Part shown: positions 1 through 13,424 of the stretch, one piece after another
Layout of the letters: each line of letters opens with the position of its first letter
Numbering within the stretch: position 1 is the stretch's first letter
Assembly: GCA_037957365.1 (NCBI GenBank)
Contig: JARHVA010004228.1
Location: 859,501 to 923,500 of the forward strand
Length of the DNA: 64,000 bases
Direction of reading: 5' to 3'
Source: Torreya grandis
Lineage: Eukaryota; Streptophyta; Pinopsida; Cupressales; Taxaceae
Position numbers and translations under genes: made by a program
The notes under the pieces: model-generated
Told to the model about the DNA's origin: nothing
The model's input: the letters and a program-made list of their open reading frames with translations, nothing else
The model's database searches: none

Positions 1-2828
1 CCCACGGGTCTAAAAGGTTCCCCCAAGTAAAAAGAAACCAGTTACTATTTAAAAAAATAATAATAATAACCTTCATCACATTTTTTTACGGGAATTTGAG
101 CACACCAACTTATGAGGAAAGGTGTCCTCCTATTTTAAGGCTTATTCATTAAGTTATATATGGGTTACAAAAACCTTTCACAAATTTAAAATATATGTAT
201 TAAAATCAATATTAAAATATTTATTCTAAAATATAATTTATAAAAATATATGTATTAAAAAGAAATAAAAAAGTTAGATCATTGATTTTAACAAAAAATT
301 AATATAATATGAAATTAAACATTTAAGATTATTTTATTTTTTGATTGAAGTTTTATTTTTTATATAAATTAGATTTACAAAATATTTTTTCGGATTAGTA
401 TTAAAGATTAAAGGGTATCTATTCCATAAAATTCATTTGGGATACGATCCCAATTTTATTCTTTTTTCAATATCCTCTAAAATTTATGCCTTGATTAATA
501 GCTATACAATATTTTTTACACCATTATTCTCACCATTGAACTACAACCCAATTAATCCCTAAAATTATTTTAATAAAAAAAACTAATTTAATATTAAAAT
601 AACATAAATCCAAATCAATATAAAATTATACAAATGAAAAATAAAATACAAAATAATAAATTCCTCAAATTTTTTTTAAAAAAAAAAATAACTTAACATT
701 TTTATAACACTTACTTTAACAATAAACATCATACTAACATTAGCTCAATGTAACATATAATTACATGATGAATAAATACTCAACCTAAAGAAAAATAATA
801 TTACTTTAATTCAAATATTAACATCACCAAAATGAACTATTCTCATTTTTCTTACAATTATCACCTTTTTCATTTGTCAAAAATACCTTTTCAACAGATG
901 TTCTTTTGAATGAACACATATGACAACTGAATTAATGAATAACTCCTTTTCCATTCTCGCAAAACTTTCTATTCCTAGGATATATTGACTTTTCATTTTC
1001 AAAGATGAGCTTTGTTTTAAAAATGACTCACATGATAAAGGCCCCTGCCAAACTTACCCTTTGCACTCTTTTTAACAAGTTTAAATCCAATTGGATTTGC
1101 AACTTGTTTACCTATGTATATACTTGGCATAATTTAAATAGTTAAGCATATTTTATTGTTTAAATAAAAATTATTTAAATAAAATGTATCAAAATAAATT
1201 ATTAGGTTTTTTTGAGTTATATAAACAAGATTCAAATCTCACCAATAATTAAATTATTTATAATAAGAAATATAAATATAACAAATTGATAAAGTGGTAG
1301 TACAAGGACTCAAACCCTCATTTCTAGAACTCCAATTTTTTATATAAATACAAGATATTACTGACAATCTCCAGATAGATATATAGGCTTACCCTTGCTC
1401 TTGTCCTTGAATTTATAGGGAGAAGGTACGTTTAGGACATATGAGGTTTTTAGGAGGCCGAAGGTAATGAAGTGTTCCAGATTAGATACATTCCTACTAA
1501 TCCCACAATTAAATGAATCAAAAAAAATCTACCAAATTAAAAGTGGTTATAACTAGAGGTTAAATTTGATGGTTGTATGAACATTTTTCAACTTTTTAAT
1601 TGTAAAAGATAATTTCAAGTTTTTAAATACCATATTAAATGAAAGATTAATTTTTTTTATAGACCGTCTAAAATATTATAGATATATTTGTTTAGTTTAT
1701 GGTATCTATATATTTAGTCTTTGATGTTTCCTTTTTCAAAGATGAACTTTCCTAACTTTTAAAGGGCAATGTTAAGTGAATGGTCGTCACTAAAAAAAAA
1801 TTGAATGAGTAAGTTTAACCGTCAAATTTAACCCTTAGTCATGAAGCAAAAATCTTAGGTGATTTACAAGGGAAATGCATGGGTTTATGAAACAACAAGA
1901 TTCAATGTTAAAAATTGCTTATGAAATGCCATATTTCCAATCAAATTCAGTGAAGCATTCATACATATGTATATCATAGCAAGCTTCGAATCATTGTTCG
2001 GGTCATTTTCTTCATTAGGGGTTCTTAAATTTTATATAATGAGTGCTTCTCCTCATATCAACTCATTATGTTGGGTCATTTGAATTGATCACATTTTCAT
2101 TGCATGCATACTTTCACTTAGGATTTAATATCTATAGAGTGGTTCCTTGATGAAAACACAAACTAGCTAAGCAAAATATCAATGGGCATAAACTCAGAAA
2201 TTCTATGAAAGCAAACTTCTCTACTAATTTTTATTGAATAAATAAAATATTATATAAGAGTCTTTAAATAAAGCTCAATTCAGAATTAGAGTTGACTTTC
2301 ATAAATAAAAAATTAAAATAAATCAAAATCTACCTAAACCTAACCGACCTATTCAATTTTTAGTAATTTTTGTTTTATAATAATTTTTCAACTATTATTT
2401 TTTAAAGTGTTGCATGCAAGCTTAGATAAACCTAAAAATCTCCAAATATCTTCTAAACACTAAAATTAACCTAATAGACAAATTTTAACTGAAGTTCATG
2501 TCCAAGTACAAAAATATGTTATTTATAAAAATAGAAAAGTCCCAAAAAAATAAAAAAAAAATACATTTTTGAACCCTCAGATAGTCACGTATGACCTATA
2601 AAAAGTTCTGTGGTACAGGGTATGACTGAATTATACTTTTTGAGACAATCATTTTAGCACAAATGAAAGCTCAACCAAAATTAGGGATTAAAACTACAGC
2701 ATCCAAAAGTTCAGTCTCCACATCAGCCTTTAACAGTTGACCTTATCTATCATATTTTTTTTATAACATTTATTTATTCAACATTACTTTTTAAAATGTT
2801 AATTTAATTTATATTAGAAAGAAGAAAT

Positions 2829-2830
<2 letters not shown>
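1..2830. other. AT-rich region without recognisable genes
   Basis: Very AT-rich sequence with many poly-A and poly-T runs and stops in all frames. I see no conserved protein motif, LTR pair or RNA gene here. The short ORFs in it have no family resemblance. It may be old, eroded repeat, but nothing in the sequence shows which. Confidence 0.6.

Positions 2831-2887
<57 letters not shown>
2831..2887. repeat. (TG)n microsatellite
   Basis: About 28 uninterrupted TG dinucleotides. The poly-Val/Cys ORF that crosses it is an artefact of the repeat. Confidence 0.98.
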
Positions 2888-2890
<3 letters not shown>

Positions 2891-3044
2891 ATAATGATCA
2901 TTTATATTTTTTGATAGTTTATATAAAAATCCACCTTGCATCTAATAGGATTTATTTAAAATTGATTATTTTAATAATAATAAATCATAAATACAATTAT
3001 ATAACCATCAAATTTAGTCTCTATACCTACATTCATTTCTACAA

Positions 3045-3175
3045 AATATGTTGATATTTCTTCAAACTTGTCTCATCTTTCATTAATTATGGTGCTATGA
3101 CTTCATTTGATTCGAGTGTGTCATTTTTATATAAAATTACTTGTGAGTGAGTGGCAATCTAGGTTACATTTGAAA
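3045..3175 (+). repeat. Duplicated segment, copy 1 (uninterrupted)
   Basis: This ~130-bp segment resembles 3346-3414 joined to 3713-3770. Shared blocks include TCTCATCTTTC, AATTATGGT, the ACTTCATT block and the GAGTGgGTGGC end. Copy 1 has no insertion, so it serves as the empty-site reference for the insertion in copy 2. Confidence 0.6.
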
Positions 3176-3345
3176 AAAACTGATAAAAGTAGACAATGGG
3201 ATGTTTTTCATATAAGATGATATTTTTTTGGCAGGTTATTGGAGTTGCATCATAAAAAACAAAACAAAGTATTTGGAGACTCATATTAATCAAGTGCAGT
3301 TGTCAAATTATTTTTGGCTTTATTTTTGCATATCATTCTCCTATA

Positions 3346-3770
3346 ATATGTTTATATTTCCTCAAAATTATCTCATCTTTCAATAATTATGGTAGTCATA
3401 ACTTCATTAGATCTACCAATGCCAATAAGATGTGGGTGAAGTGGTTAAGAGGCTTGGTTGTGTCCAATCCCATCTAGGTTCAAATTTCAAAGGACATATT
3501 ACATCGGTTCTGATCATTAGAAATGGTCTAGATGGTTGAAACCGCTGGTGATATTAGTATTGATGACTATAATATTTCACTGGTAATAGTTGATAATTTA
3601 TAAGGAGATCTAGACTTTCCTTTTACATCCAAACTGATTCATAGCTCCAATCAATTTATAACTTCAATTTCTATAAAAACATTTACTCGTATCATTTTTT
3701 TTTATTAAACTTAATTAAATCTTAATATATCATTTTCATTTAAAATTACATACGAGTGGGTGGCTCCCCA
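3346..3770 (+). repeat. Duplicated segment, copy 2 (interrupted)
   Basis: Second copy of the segment at 3045-3175, lying about 300 bp downstream. Its left half ends near 3414 and its right half resumes near 3713. The intervening ~298 bp has no counterpart in copy 1 and looks like a SINE-type insertion. Confidence 0.55.
3415..3712 (+). mobile_element. tRNA-derived SINE-like insertion
   Basis: A ~298-bp insertion into copy 2 of a local duplication. Near its 5' end is an A-box-like sequence, TGGGTGAAGTGG (3433-3444), and 44 bp further a B-box-like GGTTCAAATTT (3477-3487). This is the spacing of an internal RNA polymerase III promoter. The flanks CATTAGATCT (3405-3414) and AATTAAATCT (3713-3722) match at 8 of 10 positions and could be a target-site duplication. 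The 3' part is T/A-rich. A free-standing tRNA gene is unlikely because I see no acceptor-stem pairing. The family is unknown. Confidence 0.55.
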
Positions 3771-3821
3771 TGGCCGAATGATATTGGCTCGTGGCTTTCT
3801 CGAAAGAAGAATAATAAAAGT

Positions 3822-3859
3822 ATGACACCGTTGCAAAATTATGACACCGTTGCAAAATG
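3822..3859. repeat. 19-bp tandem duplication
   Basis: Two adjacent copies of ATGACACCGTTGCAAAATK that differ only in the last base. Replication slippage is the simplest explanation. Confidence 0.9.
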
Positions 3860-6800
3860 TCTCTTATAAAATTTAGTTGATATGATTATTTTAAAATTGG
3901 AAGGGTTTGCAATTAAATAGGAAAAATAAAAGTTTATGATGTCTATGTTTTTAATGGATGGTCCATTGCATATGGTGTGCTAGAGTTTAATATTCTTTAT
4001 CATGGCCATTATTTTCAAAGGTGATCAGGTTAAAAAATTATATTTAATTGGAGAAGGTGATCAGGGTTGTAGTCATGTAGAATCTAAGCAAGAGTTTGGA
4101 CCAAAGTGTATAATCCAAACAAGGTCTCTGCAATTGATAACTGACTTTGAGGTTTTATTTTCATGGTTTCATTATTTGCTTCCATGCTCTCAGATTTCAT
4201 GTTGTAACTCTAGTGTCCCTGCCATTTTCGCCCTGATGCATTAAGGAGAACAAAGTGGATTAAGAGGCATGTTTTTATTGGGTTGTACTTTATTTATCAA
4301 GTCCTTATGTAGGAATAATGATGTTGAAAATAATAAATTTGATAAAGAAAATAACTTCAGTAGTGTGCCAAAAGTGCTCCATAGTAAAATGTTATCTATG
4401 TAATTAATAATTCTTGTGTATAAATGACCTTCAACACTTGTCTATTTATAAATGATTTGGATTCAAATTTCATAATATTTATACCATGTCAATTTTCAAT
4501 GACTAGAAGCAAGAAAGGTAGAAAGAGGTGAATGGGCCCATTTAATTATAGTGGGAGGGTTTTGTGGTAAAGTATTTTTAGGTCAAGGGACACTACACCA
4601 AACCATATAGAATAAGACACAGTTCAAATTTTAGTAATATACAACGATATGATGATAAACATGAACATAATTATAAGATTTGAAGTGAATTATATGCTTG
4701 AAATTTTACAATGAGAATTTATATAAAATAACCTAAATTGTGACTTGCCTTTGTAGTATTGCACTATTGGACAATGAATTCACGTGCAAACAAATCTAGA
4801 ATAATCCTTGGAGATAACCCAAAAATAATAAAAATCTAAAAACATGTAGATAATAACCAAGTGTAATATATATGATATTAGTCTAATCAAGAAAGTACTG
4901 ATATGAGCATGACTAGCTAAGTACTATCATGGTCATTGTGTTCGATCTTGAGCAGTTGATGTCAAATTATAATGAAAGTTTTCAAGTGTCTTTATCTTTT
5001 CTAGCTTGTCAAAAGCCTCTCTCAATTTTTTGAATTGAGTTGTCAATCTCTTATCATTTATTCTCCTTCACAACCCTAATTGTCTCAAATCACATTGCAA
5101 GACCATAAAAAATGGGAGTAGTTATGAGGGGATTTCTTCAATTAGTCCCCTATTCTTTGAAAAGTAAGCAATCAATAGTCATGCAAGTTAAGAAGTAGTC
5201 CAATGTAATATGAATATACCGACCCTTTCCTTATCCTTATCAATTAGATGCAAACAACTACTTGATTCTATATGTTTTTCCACTAATCTTTCAATTCAAA
5301 ATTTGGTACAAGGGGTGCATACACTTCAATAGATGGGACTAATAATAAAAATCACAATGTAATAACTTATAAAATCTTCTCTTTTTTTTATCCTTCCTTA
5401 AAATGCATTAACATGTATTTGTACTTATATACTTATTGAATTCAAATTAAGACCTTATTGGAGTGAAAAATGACAAGAAAAGGTGGGAAGGTTGACAAAT
5501 TGGGTCAAATGAATTAAAAAATAGGAAACTAGGTCAATGGACCTAAAAAAAAGATGCCCATGATCATACTGGTGTAATACTGATTAGGCCAAGAACTTAC
5601 CAGTCCAATCTTGGTCAAATGACTAATAAACACCAAAATAATGTTTAGGACATTCTGGGAGCATCTAGGGTCGTATCAGGATAAGCAAATAGTCATTTTA
5701 TAGGTTTTTAATATTTTAAATTGAATGGTGGAAGTGAATGAAAAATAAAAATTTAAATACAACACAAGGGAAGGGAAGGCAATATGGATCCTAACACAAT
5801 GGAACATACACTAATAAGAACCTAATTTGAACCAATGATCCATATGCACAAATACACACTAATACTATAGAAAATAAATTTTCACGTATCTAAATTAGGT
5901 GTATGCATATTTCCTTATTTTAATGTGTGTGTCATTACATATCAAAGTAAATCAAATGAATGTAACTTGTAGGGATTGAAGAATAATTAACTGCTAAAAC
6001 CTTTAAAATGTTTCTCAAATTCAATATCAAATGTGATAATAATTTTAAATCCAAAAGGAGGAGAGAAGTTACCTTATCATAGAGTCTAGCTCATGTGACC
6101 TATAAAATAAAATAATCCTTGTCTCCTCATAATCTACATGAGATACTGATAGTGACTGAGGATCCTTGAATGAACATCCATGCTCCTATGTTTGAAGTGT
6201 AAAAAAAGTGGAGTACTTGCAAACCTAAGGGAAAAATTCACAATTATATTAATGTGTATGTAAATCGATAATCAAGGAACTACTAAAATCAATAAGTAAA
6301 ATAAAAATTATGAAAAACTACATTGGGTGGTATGTGAACAGTGACATTATCTCTAAACAGTTTGAAAAATATCTTGTGATTACCTTCATTATATAAGTTA
6401 GTAGAAGAATTTTTTGTGACCATCCCAATAATATGTGGTGAAAAATAGAAGAATGTCTAGTGACTACCTCTAAATATGCGGGGGAAAATATATTTAATGT
6501 ATTGGTGTTGTCATGATTAGGGAGTCTAATGAAAAATAGTGTTAGAAGTATGCAACCTAAATTTACAACACCCAAAAAATGGACACATACATAGTCCATG
6601 CACAAAAATAGATAAAAACAAATGCTATATTTATTGTTCCAGTGAGAGAGTAATAACACACACCATAAAAACATGTCCAATATCCTTATACTCACTTACT
6701 GACAATAAAGTGTCATAATATCAGTCCATTCATGATCTTGGTTTATGTCTCCACTTTCCTATTTAGACCTATGTGCTCCTAGAAAGTCTTTGTTTCAACT

Positions 6801-8459
6801 ACCTCCAATGGATTATCTACCATTTCCACTCTCCAATCTAGTTGTTAAACTGAACTGAGCCCATTTAAATAATGAGTATTTATTTATAAATATGTCCTTC
6901 AAGAATTGTTACCTAAGTTCAAAAATTTCAGGTTTCTTACACATGTGACAATTCATATTTATCTTGTGACCCTTCAACTTCCAATTGTTATAGACGCTAA
7001 ATGTTTTTAAATTTTTGTGCACAAAAAAAATTACATACAATTTCCATGCATAATTTTTGTGAAAAAACTTTCATGTACAAACATTTATGCTAATGTTTTT
7101 ACATAAGAACCTTTTTGCACCACAATTTGTATGCACATGACATTCATACTTAATAAACTCCTATCACTTTTAGAGGCTATATATTTTTCACACAAATTAA
7201 AAATGCAATGAAATTTTTTAAAGTCATGACTATTTAAGGATAATTCAAAATTTTGATCACGTTATAGTTTAGTGGTGTTCTTCATGCCCTTTTACCTCTA
7301 CCCCAAAGCATATAACTTTTAGGCCTTCAATAGATGTGGTAACTTCTTGGATTATACTAATTATTGAAACCATCAACGAACACACTTGGAACCATGTCAC
7401 TTCCGGAAAGTGTTCTTGGTTGATATACTTAATGCCCTTGAAGTTTTGTAGTGTTAATGCTTCCTAAGGATCAATTTCCACCATGCCAAAATGATAAACA
7501 CATATACTATATTACATAAACACACCCCTACACATTTTTGGTCAATATAAGATTACTTGTTCCCATTAAATGCGTGTACATCATACACCTGAGGTAATAG
7601 TCTGTGACCATAGTGCTCACAAATTTAGGCTAGAGGGTAGTGTTATATCATTTTTTATTTTAGATAATAAAATACTAAATAATTGCATTAGACAGTTATA
7701 CCATTTAACAATGTATAATAGTCATTCTAGATATGTCTTAGAGGATGAAAATAGTAAAAATGCAAAAGGAAAACTTTGAATTGAAATTTGAACTAGAAAG
7801 AGAAAAAAAGCAAAGGAAAAATCACATCTTGATAAAAATTTAAATTTTTGAATGTAGATCTAGATTGTGAAGGCCAATAAGAACCTATTGTGAAATATAA
7901 AGTTGTAACTCACAAGAAATATGAATGAAAAATAAATAGTTTATTCCTAGAACAAGATCGGTGTTGACTAGATTTGAATATCATTCATGTCTTCCTACAT
8001 TGATTTATATTACATAACTTTATATACCTTTAAATTTATGTACTTCTTCACAACTAGATGTCATGCAATTTATACTTTCACTTTTCAAAATTTATGGATA
8101 CAATTTTACAATGTTTCTCTTTAATGTTCTTGATATACCTTTCTAAAATCAAAACATAATGGAAAAGGAGAAAGGAAAAAATAGTTAGGTTATAAAACCA
8201 TAAAAGTTTTACAACTACATATCCCACAAGCCAAAACAAGACCCTTTCCAGTTCATATGTAGTGCGAATTTAAAAATCAAGTTATTCAACATCCTCTTCC
8301 ATAAATGTGAGATTCAACTACATGCACATTCACCTAGGCCTTCTTTTGGTACAAGATGTGATGCAAGTCCTTGAGTAGTGATTTATCAATGTAGAGTTTA
8401 CCTAAACTTGAAAAATGAATGACAAGAAATAAATTAGAAAATTTTATGCGGTGTTTTAT
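3860..8459. other. AT-rich region without recognisable genes
   Basis: No domain, LTR pair or RNA gene recognised on either strand. The longest open frame, 6318-6695 on minus, gives a 125-residue hydrophobic, low-complexity product with no family resemblance and poor codon structure. I take it as chance. The strip may be eroded transposon sequence older than the outermost element F. Confidence 0.5.
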
Positions 8460-9415
8460 AGGACCTTCAAGAATACTTTTTATTTTAAATTCTCATAGTG
8501 TAGACACTAAACTGAATTAAATATCACCTAAATATTATATACTTGGCAAGTACTTATCATGGTTGTACCCTTTAGTTACTAAGACCTTCCCACTTTTAAA
8601 AGGATCGCATTTGGCATCTCTTATGCCTATTACTTATTTATTAAGCTGATCACATGTTATTCTAATGATTAAGCCTCCTATGATGCATAAAATTATATAA
8701 ATCTATTTATGATCATCATATACAAGTTTTAGACATGTACCTATTTTACAGCTTCCTAAACACTTGCATCCCAACCAAATGCCTACATTGATGCATGTGT
8801 CATGTTAAAAACTAAGTGTATAGTGCCCTAAAAGCATCAAATTTTAAATTTTAACATGTATTTATAGTTGTCCTAAGTTATTTAATATGAGATATTTCCC
8901 AAAAGGATTGATACATATGCATAATCAATCCTCATTCATTTCTCACCAAGCAAATACCTAGCAACTCACAAGGAAACTTACCAAAATCATTCAATCAAAC
9001 ATTCTAGTTAGAAAAGCTTCAATATTCTTTCCTATTTCAATATCATTCATAGGGATACCTATCTATAGGTATGAAATACTCAAGGAACATTCCATGAGAT
9101 ATATTTGCCAAGTTACAAGATAGGTCACTCTATGTACTTTCTTATCACACATTTCATCCTTATGCACACACAAGCCAACACATAGGGGAGGAATACATAA
9201 GTACGAGGCCCTCTTCAAAGTATTGGATATGTAGGTAGTACCCATTGATATAAGGTTCCTTAGGTAAGCTCAACACCATGTGTCGACTAACCCATTTTTC
9301 CAAGTCACTCCAAGGGTGAATAAGTTAGGGTTTTATAATTTGATAAAGAGAAATAACTTATACCTAAGATTTGAACACATTAGAGTAAAGGTGACTAAAA
9401 ATACAAAAGGTTCTA
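8460..9415 (+). repeat. Direct repeat X1, candidate 5' LTR of element F
   Basis: About 950 bp that aligns along its length, with substitutions and small indels, to 60720-61672. Shared landmarks are the ACACTAA start block, CACTTGCATCCCA, ACCTAGCAACTCA and GGGTGAATAAG near the end. X1 lies just upstream of the leader and gag of F once element D is removed, and X2 lies downstream of F's protease, as expected for a 5'/3' LTR pair. Exact ends, PBS and TSD could not be fixed, so the LTR reading is an inference. Confidence 0.55.
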
Positions 9416-9507
9416 AGTGGTCACATTAAAATCAAGCTAATATCCTATACTATACATTTATGTCTAACTCAGACACTCATGTCGATGCAACTATCTAGAT
9501 CTAACAT

Positions 9508-10494
9508 TGTTAATATGTGAAGTCACTATTCATGAATCACTATTCATAGGCATTATTCATGATGATATGGCTTGGTGGTGATGTGGATGGTTAGTGATGT
9601 GGCTAGGTGATGACTTGGCATGACCCATGGTGGGTGATATGGCCCATATAGCATATTTGAAATTCAAAACAGGAGGTGAGAGAAAGTGGGATGTATTTCT
9701 CCACTAATTCACATGGGTTGGCTTGTGGAAAGCATGTGAAGACATAATGATAACAGATCACATGTTTCTAATTTAGGTATGAGCTATGGGGCATAGTTTT
9801 CTGTGGGCTCCTAGTTGGTGAGGTCAAAAGTGGGAATATTTTGACTCATACATGTGTGCACATGGAAAGTGGGAGACAAGGATCACTATGTAAGATTGAG
9901 GTCACATGTGGAGTGGGTGAGCACATGGGTGTGCACATGGAGTGGTCAAGTGGGCATGATAAGATGTCATTCAAAGGCTTGAATTTTCACATGGGAAGAC
10001 AATATTCCCTATTATTGAATAGTGCCACCACTTGGAGTATGGATAATTTTTCTTCTATCTCTCTTATTTCTCTCTATGTTGTAAATTTTATTTATTAACA
10101 TGAGCCTTCCTTTGTAAATTCATCATGTTAGAGGATCCATGCAAGCCTTGGGCTTGAATTCTTAGAGGTTTGATCCTATAGGATAATTTATCTTGGTTCA
10201 CAACCTTAATGCTTCAAGTGAAAGCATTAAGTGCTTTATTTGTAAGTCTTAAAGGAGTTGCTATGGAGGAGTTATTGTAGAAGAGAGTTTAATGTTGGCA
10301 CTAATATGAAGTTTGGAGATAAAATAATTTCCCATGGTTTTTCCTTGAACATTGTAAGGTTTCTATGTAATCTCTATGTACTTTTTCCTCTTGTTTGTCT
10401 ATGTTTTTTAATCTTATATTACATATTTATTTCCTTTCACTATAGGATACAGTTCATTGATCTAACATGTAGTATTAGGACTTTATTCCTAACA
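9508..10494 (+). repeat. 5' LTR of element D
   Basis: A 987-bp LTR starting TGTTAA and ending CCTAACA. It aligns with 54610-55578 throughout, for example GATGTGGATGGTTAGTGATG near the start and GACTTTATTCCTAA at the end. ORFs at 9841-10098 and 10258-10581 lie inside it and are not genes. Confidence 0.92.
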
Positions 10495-10496
10495 TG

Positions 10497-10509
10497 TGGT
10501 ATCAAAGCC
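10497..10509 (+). promoter_or_regulatory. PBS of element D (initiator tRNA-Met type)
   Basis: TGGTATCAAAGCC begins two bases after the LTR end. It differs by one base from the usual plant initiator tRNA-Met PBS TGGTATCAGAGCC. Confidence 0.9.
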
Positions 10510-11554
10510 ATGGTGAAAAACTCCATGTGTGTGAGTGTTTTTTATTGTTGGTTGGTTGTGTGCAAGGTGAAACTACTATGACATGAGGAGAGACCAAGTG
10601 GAGATTAAAGAATAAGAAGAAGAAAAATAAGGGTTTTGTTTTGGAAGGTATCTCCCTATACATCAAGGTGGAGGATCTCTTGGTGAAGATACTGATCTCC
10701 TCATTTTGATAAGGAGAATCCCATAAGAGAGTTGAAGAGAAAGATGGAAAAGCTTTTCTAGACAATTCAGCAGCCTACACAGTGTTCCTATTGGTGGAGA
10801 AGCAACTTTACAGCCTGAGGATCAAGCCAAACTCCTTTAGATGAAGTGGTAGACAAAACATGATCTTGTTGTGGTTCTTGGCAATAAACATAATGGGTGT
10901 TGGTGAGGTATCCTAATAACCACATGTTTTTAGATGAGATGTTGAAAAAGATGAAAAATCCATGCAAAGGAAGGAGGTACAGATAAACCTAAAGATGTAC
11001 CTATTTTTAAAGTAGCTGAGGAAGAGGAGGATAAAGATACAAATGAAAAAGTGAGTCCTAGTTTTCTCAAAAGGAGAAGACCATGTGTTTGGACATGCAA
11101 TAGAGAATGATGTATTTTAAATGCATTCTTGAGGCTAAACACTCAGTAGGTGCATTGATGCACCAAGTAGCATGATAGCTTCCCTAGAGCTATGATTGGT
11201 CCACTTGTGTCATGATGATAGCTAGAGGCTATGGGGATAAGTCTAGTATTGAATTTTATGTCATCTTATTTCTTCACTACTATAAAGAGTGATATGTGCA
11301 CTAGTTTTTTTCAAGGAGTTATAGTAGCATGATTCCTACATGGTGATCTCTCTTAGGGAGAGATAAATACAATGAGTTAAGGCAAAGAGTTACTGTTTTG
11401 CATTGAAATCATTGTATGGGTCAGTGTTGGTACTGCACATTTAGTATAGGAATTTAGTACCTTTATGGGATCCTATGTCTTGTGACATGTTGGAATCAAG
11501 ATCCAATATTATAATTGTTTTGATGGCTCATTAGGGACATATAGAATGAAGGTG
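10510..11554 (+). other. Left part of the element D interior, non-coding
   Basis: Purine-rich sequence with scattered stops on both strands. I find no gag, protease or reverse transcriptase motif. It ends at the TSD of element C and resumes at 54159. Confidence 0.65.
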
Positions 11555-11559
11555 GTATG

Positions 11560-13137
11560 TGTAATTGTACTTCTTATGACCCTACTCCTCCCTATGATTA
11601 TATATTAGCTCACATGAAAAATACCAACCCTAGACATCCTAATCTAAGGCATATACCACCTAATTGGACCTCACTCACATTATATCCCAACCCCCTATAC
11701 ATCCCTAATTCACATTAGGCCTTTTGTAGTCAAGACAACCCTTCTTAGAGACCTCTTGAGGCCTCTCGAGAGCCTGTTGACTAGCCCCAATCAAAGTTTG
11801 ACCTAGGCCATAGCTTGTGTAAAGGAAACCCATGCCTTAGGTCACATGTTTCCTTTACCATAACCATGACATGGGCAAAACATTGAAAAAAATCCTAAAT
11901 TTAAACCCAAATGACCAAAAATGGTTACTTTTAGGTTATTTAGCAAATTTTAGAGGGGATATATGTCTCTTTCTCATTCATTTGAGCCTCTCTCTCTCTT
12001 CTCAATCCATATCTCTTATGATTTTTGTCCCCTCTCTTGACTCTCATGCCTTCTTGAATCTCTCTTGGTTCATTCTTGGCACTTTTGAGCTTGATTGGGG
12101 ATAGAGAATCCCATATGCTACTACACTCTTATTTGGAGACTATTATTACTCTCAGTTGTTCATGCTTCCTTGTTGGCTTGATACTAATCTCTTACATTTG
12201 GAATTGCACCTAATTTATGCACTTGGTTGGATATCTTACACCATTTCATGTTCTCACATCACCTACTCCTTTGCTTTTGGCTCTTGGTTTGGACTTCAAC
12301 TTGAACCTAGCTTGGTCTTCCTCCTACATTGCTTCCTAGCTTGGATTTTTGGTTGGTAGAACATCTAAACTTCATCTTTGAGCTTGATCTGAGGGTAATT
12401 TGTTAGGCAAAGTGAAACTCCATTATTTGTGTAGTGTATATGCTAGGGTTTGAATTGTTTTAGTGAAATAGTTGTTTTGGTATATTGCTTAGAGTAGTTT
12501 ACAAAGTTTATTGCATTTGTATATTTTTAAAGAATACTTTCATGTCTTAAAATGTTCCTTTGTTTATTACCATTTCTCTCTTTGGAATCCTTTCTCATTG
12601 TATAAGTAGAGATATACATGTTCAAAACACACTAGAAAACTTGCTCAAACACTCTCTCCCTCTCTTGCTAAAAACTAGAACATTACATTGATAAACAACA
12701 ATAGTATTAAATTGGAAGGATAAATCAAATCTAGAATAGACATGCTCTTGAACCTTAACTCAAAAACATCTTTGTTGCACAAAGTATCCTTCATTTGGCC
12801 TCAAAGTTCCTTACTTGCTAGATTTACATTTCATTGGTTATCTTATTTCATTCGATATTGTTGCTTTCATATTCTTTATGCAACCAATAGTATAGTTTTA
12901 GCCACTTGCTTCACTGTGATTGGATCCACTAGAGGTTTCTATGCAATTTGTGTACTTGTTTATACTAGCCCCAACTTGGTGTGCAAGTCTATCTATAGCC
13001 TAGTGTAAGCTAGAAAACTGGATAGCCACTATAGACCTCCTGTAACCCTTAGAACCCCTGAGCCTTTTAGCCTCTTAGTGGTTTGCTTTAGCACCCTGCC
13101 AAACACTAGTGGTTCCATTCATATTATTGGAACTACA
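11560..13137 (+). repeat. 5' LTR of element C
   Basis: A 1578-bp LTR, TGTAATTG...ACTACA, aligning throughout with 52581-54153. Shared blocks include CATGACCCTA near the start, GCTTGTGTAAAGGAAACC and TAGTGGTTCCATTCATATT near the end. ORFs at 11871-12104, 12156-12359 and 12742-13008 lie inside the LTR and are not genes. Confidence 0.92.
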
Positions 13138-13140
13138 TTT

Positions 13141-13159
13141 CGACACACCCAGTGGGACC
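13141..13159 (+). promoter_or_regulatory. PBS of element C
   Basis: CGACACACCCAGTGGGACC starts three bases (TTT) after the LTR. Its core CCCAGTGGGAC and the TTT spacer are also found at the PBS of element B, so both probably use the same tRNA primer. I cannot say which tRNA. Confidence 0.7.
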
Positions 13160-13424
13160 CCACATATGGTTTCATATTAGTTATATCCTATTTAGATCTC
13201 TCTTAGACAATTCCCCTCGGTTATCTATTAGTCTTTGATTTTAGTTGTGTTTCAGCTCTCACCTTGGTTGTTTTCTCTTGCTTTAGTTTTGTGTCATTCT
13301 CTCGATTGGTTCTCTATCAATTTTCCTTTTTTGTTATCTTTTGTGTTGCTCATGCTTGATTTCATCCATGTTCAATATCCCACCTTTAAAATGCCAATCC
13401 TGTCAGATTTAGGGTCTCATACCT

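Noticed and set aside
1265..1315. Another B-box-like stretch (GGACTCAAACC)
   Set aside because: Only about 20 bp from the nearest A-box-like sequence and no flanking duplication; too weak.
2830..3054. ORF beginning with a poly Val/Cys run, also at 60363-60578 and 62510-62725
   Set aside because: The reading frame is created by the TG dinucleotide repeat; nothing after it resembles a protein.
3433..3500. Possible tRNA gene from A- and B-box-like motifs
   Set aside because: No acceptor stem or cloverleaf could be formed; a SINE-type insertion explains the motifs and flanks better.
6318..6695. 125-codon ORF on minus in the left region
   Set aside because: Hydrophobic low-complexity composition, no motif, no codon pattern and no supporting context; likely chance in AT-rich DNA.
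10258..10581. 107-codon ORF on plus
   Set aside because: Lies across the 5' LTR end and PBS of element D; the matching LTR copy does not keep the frame.
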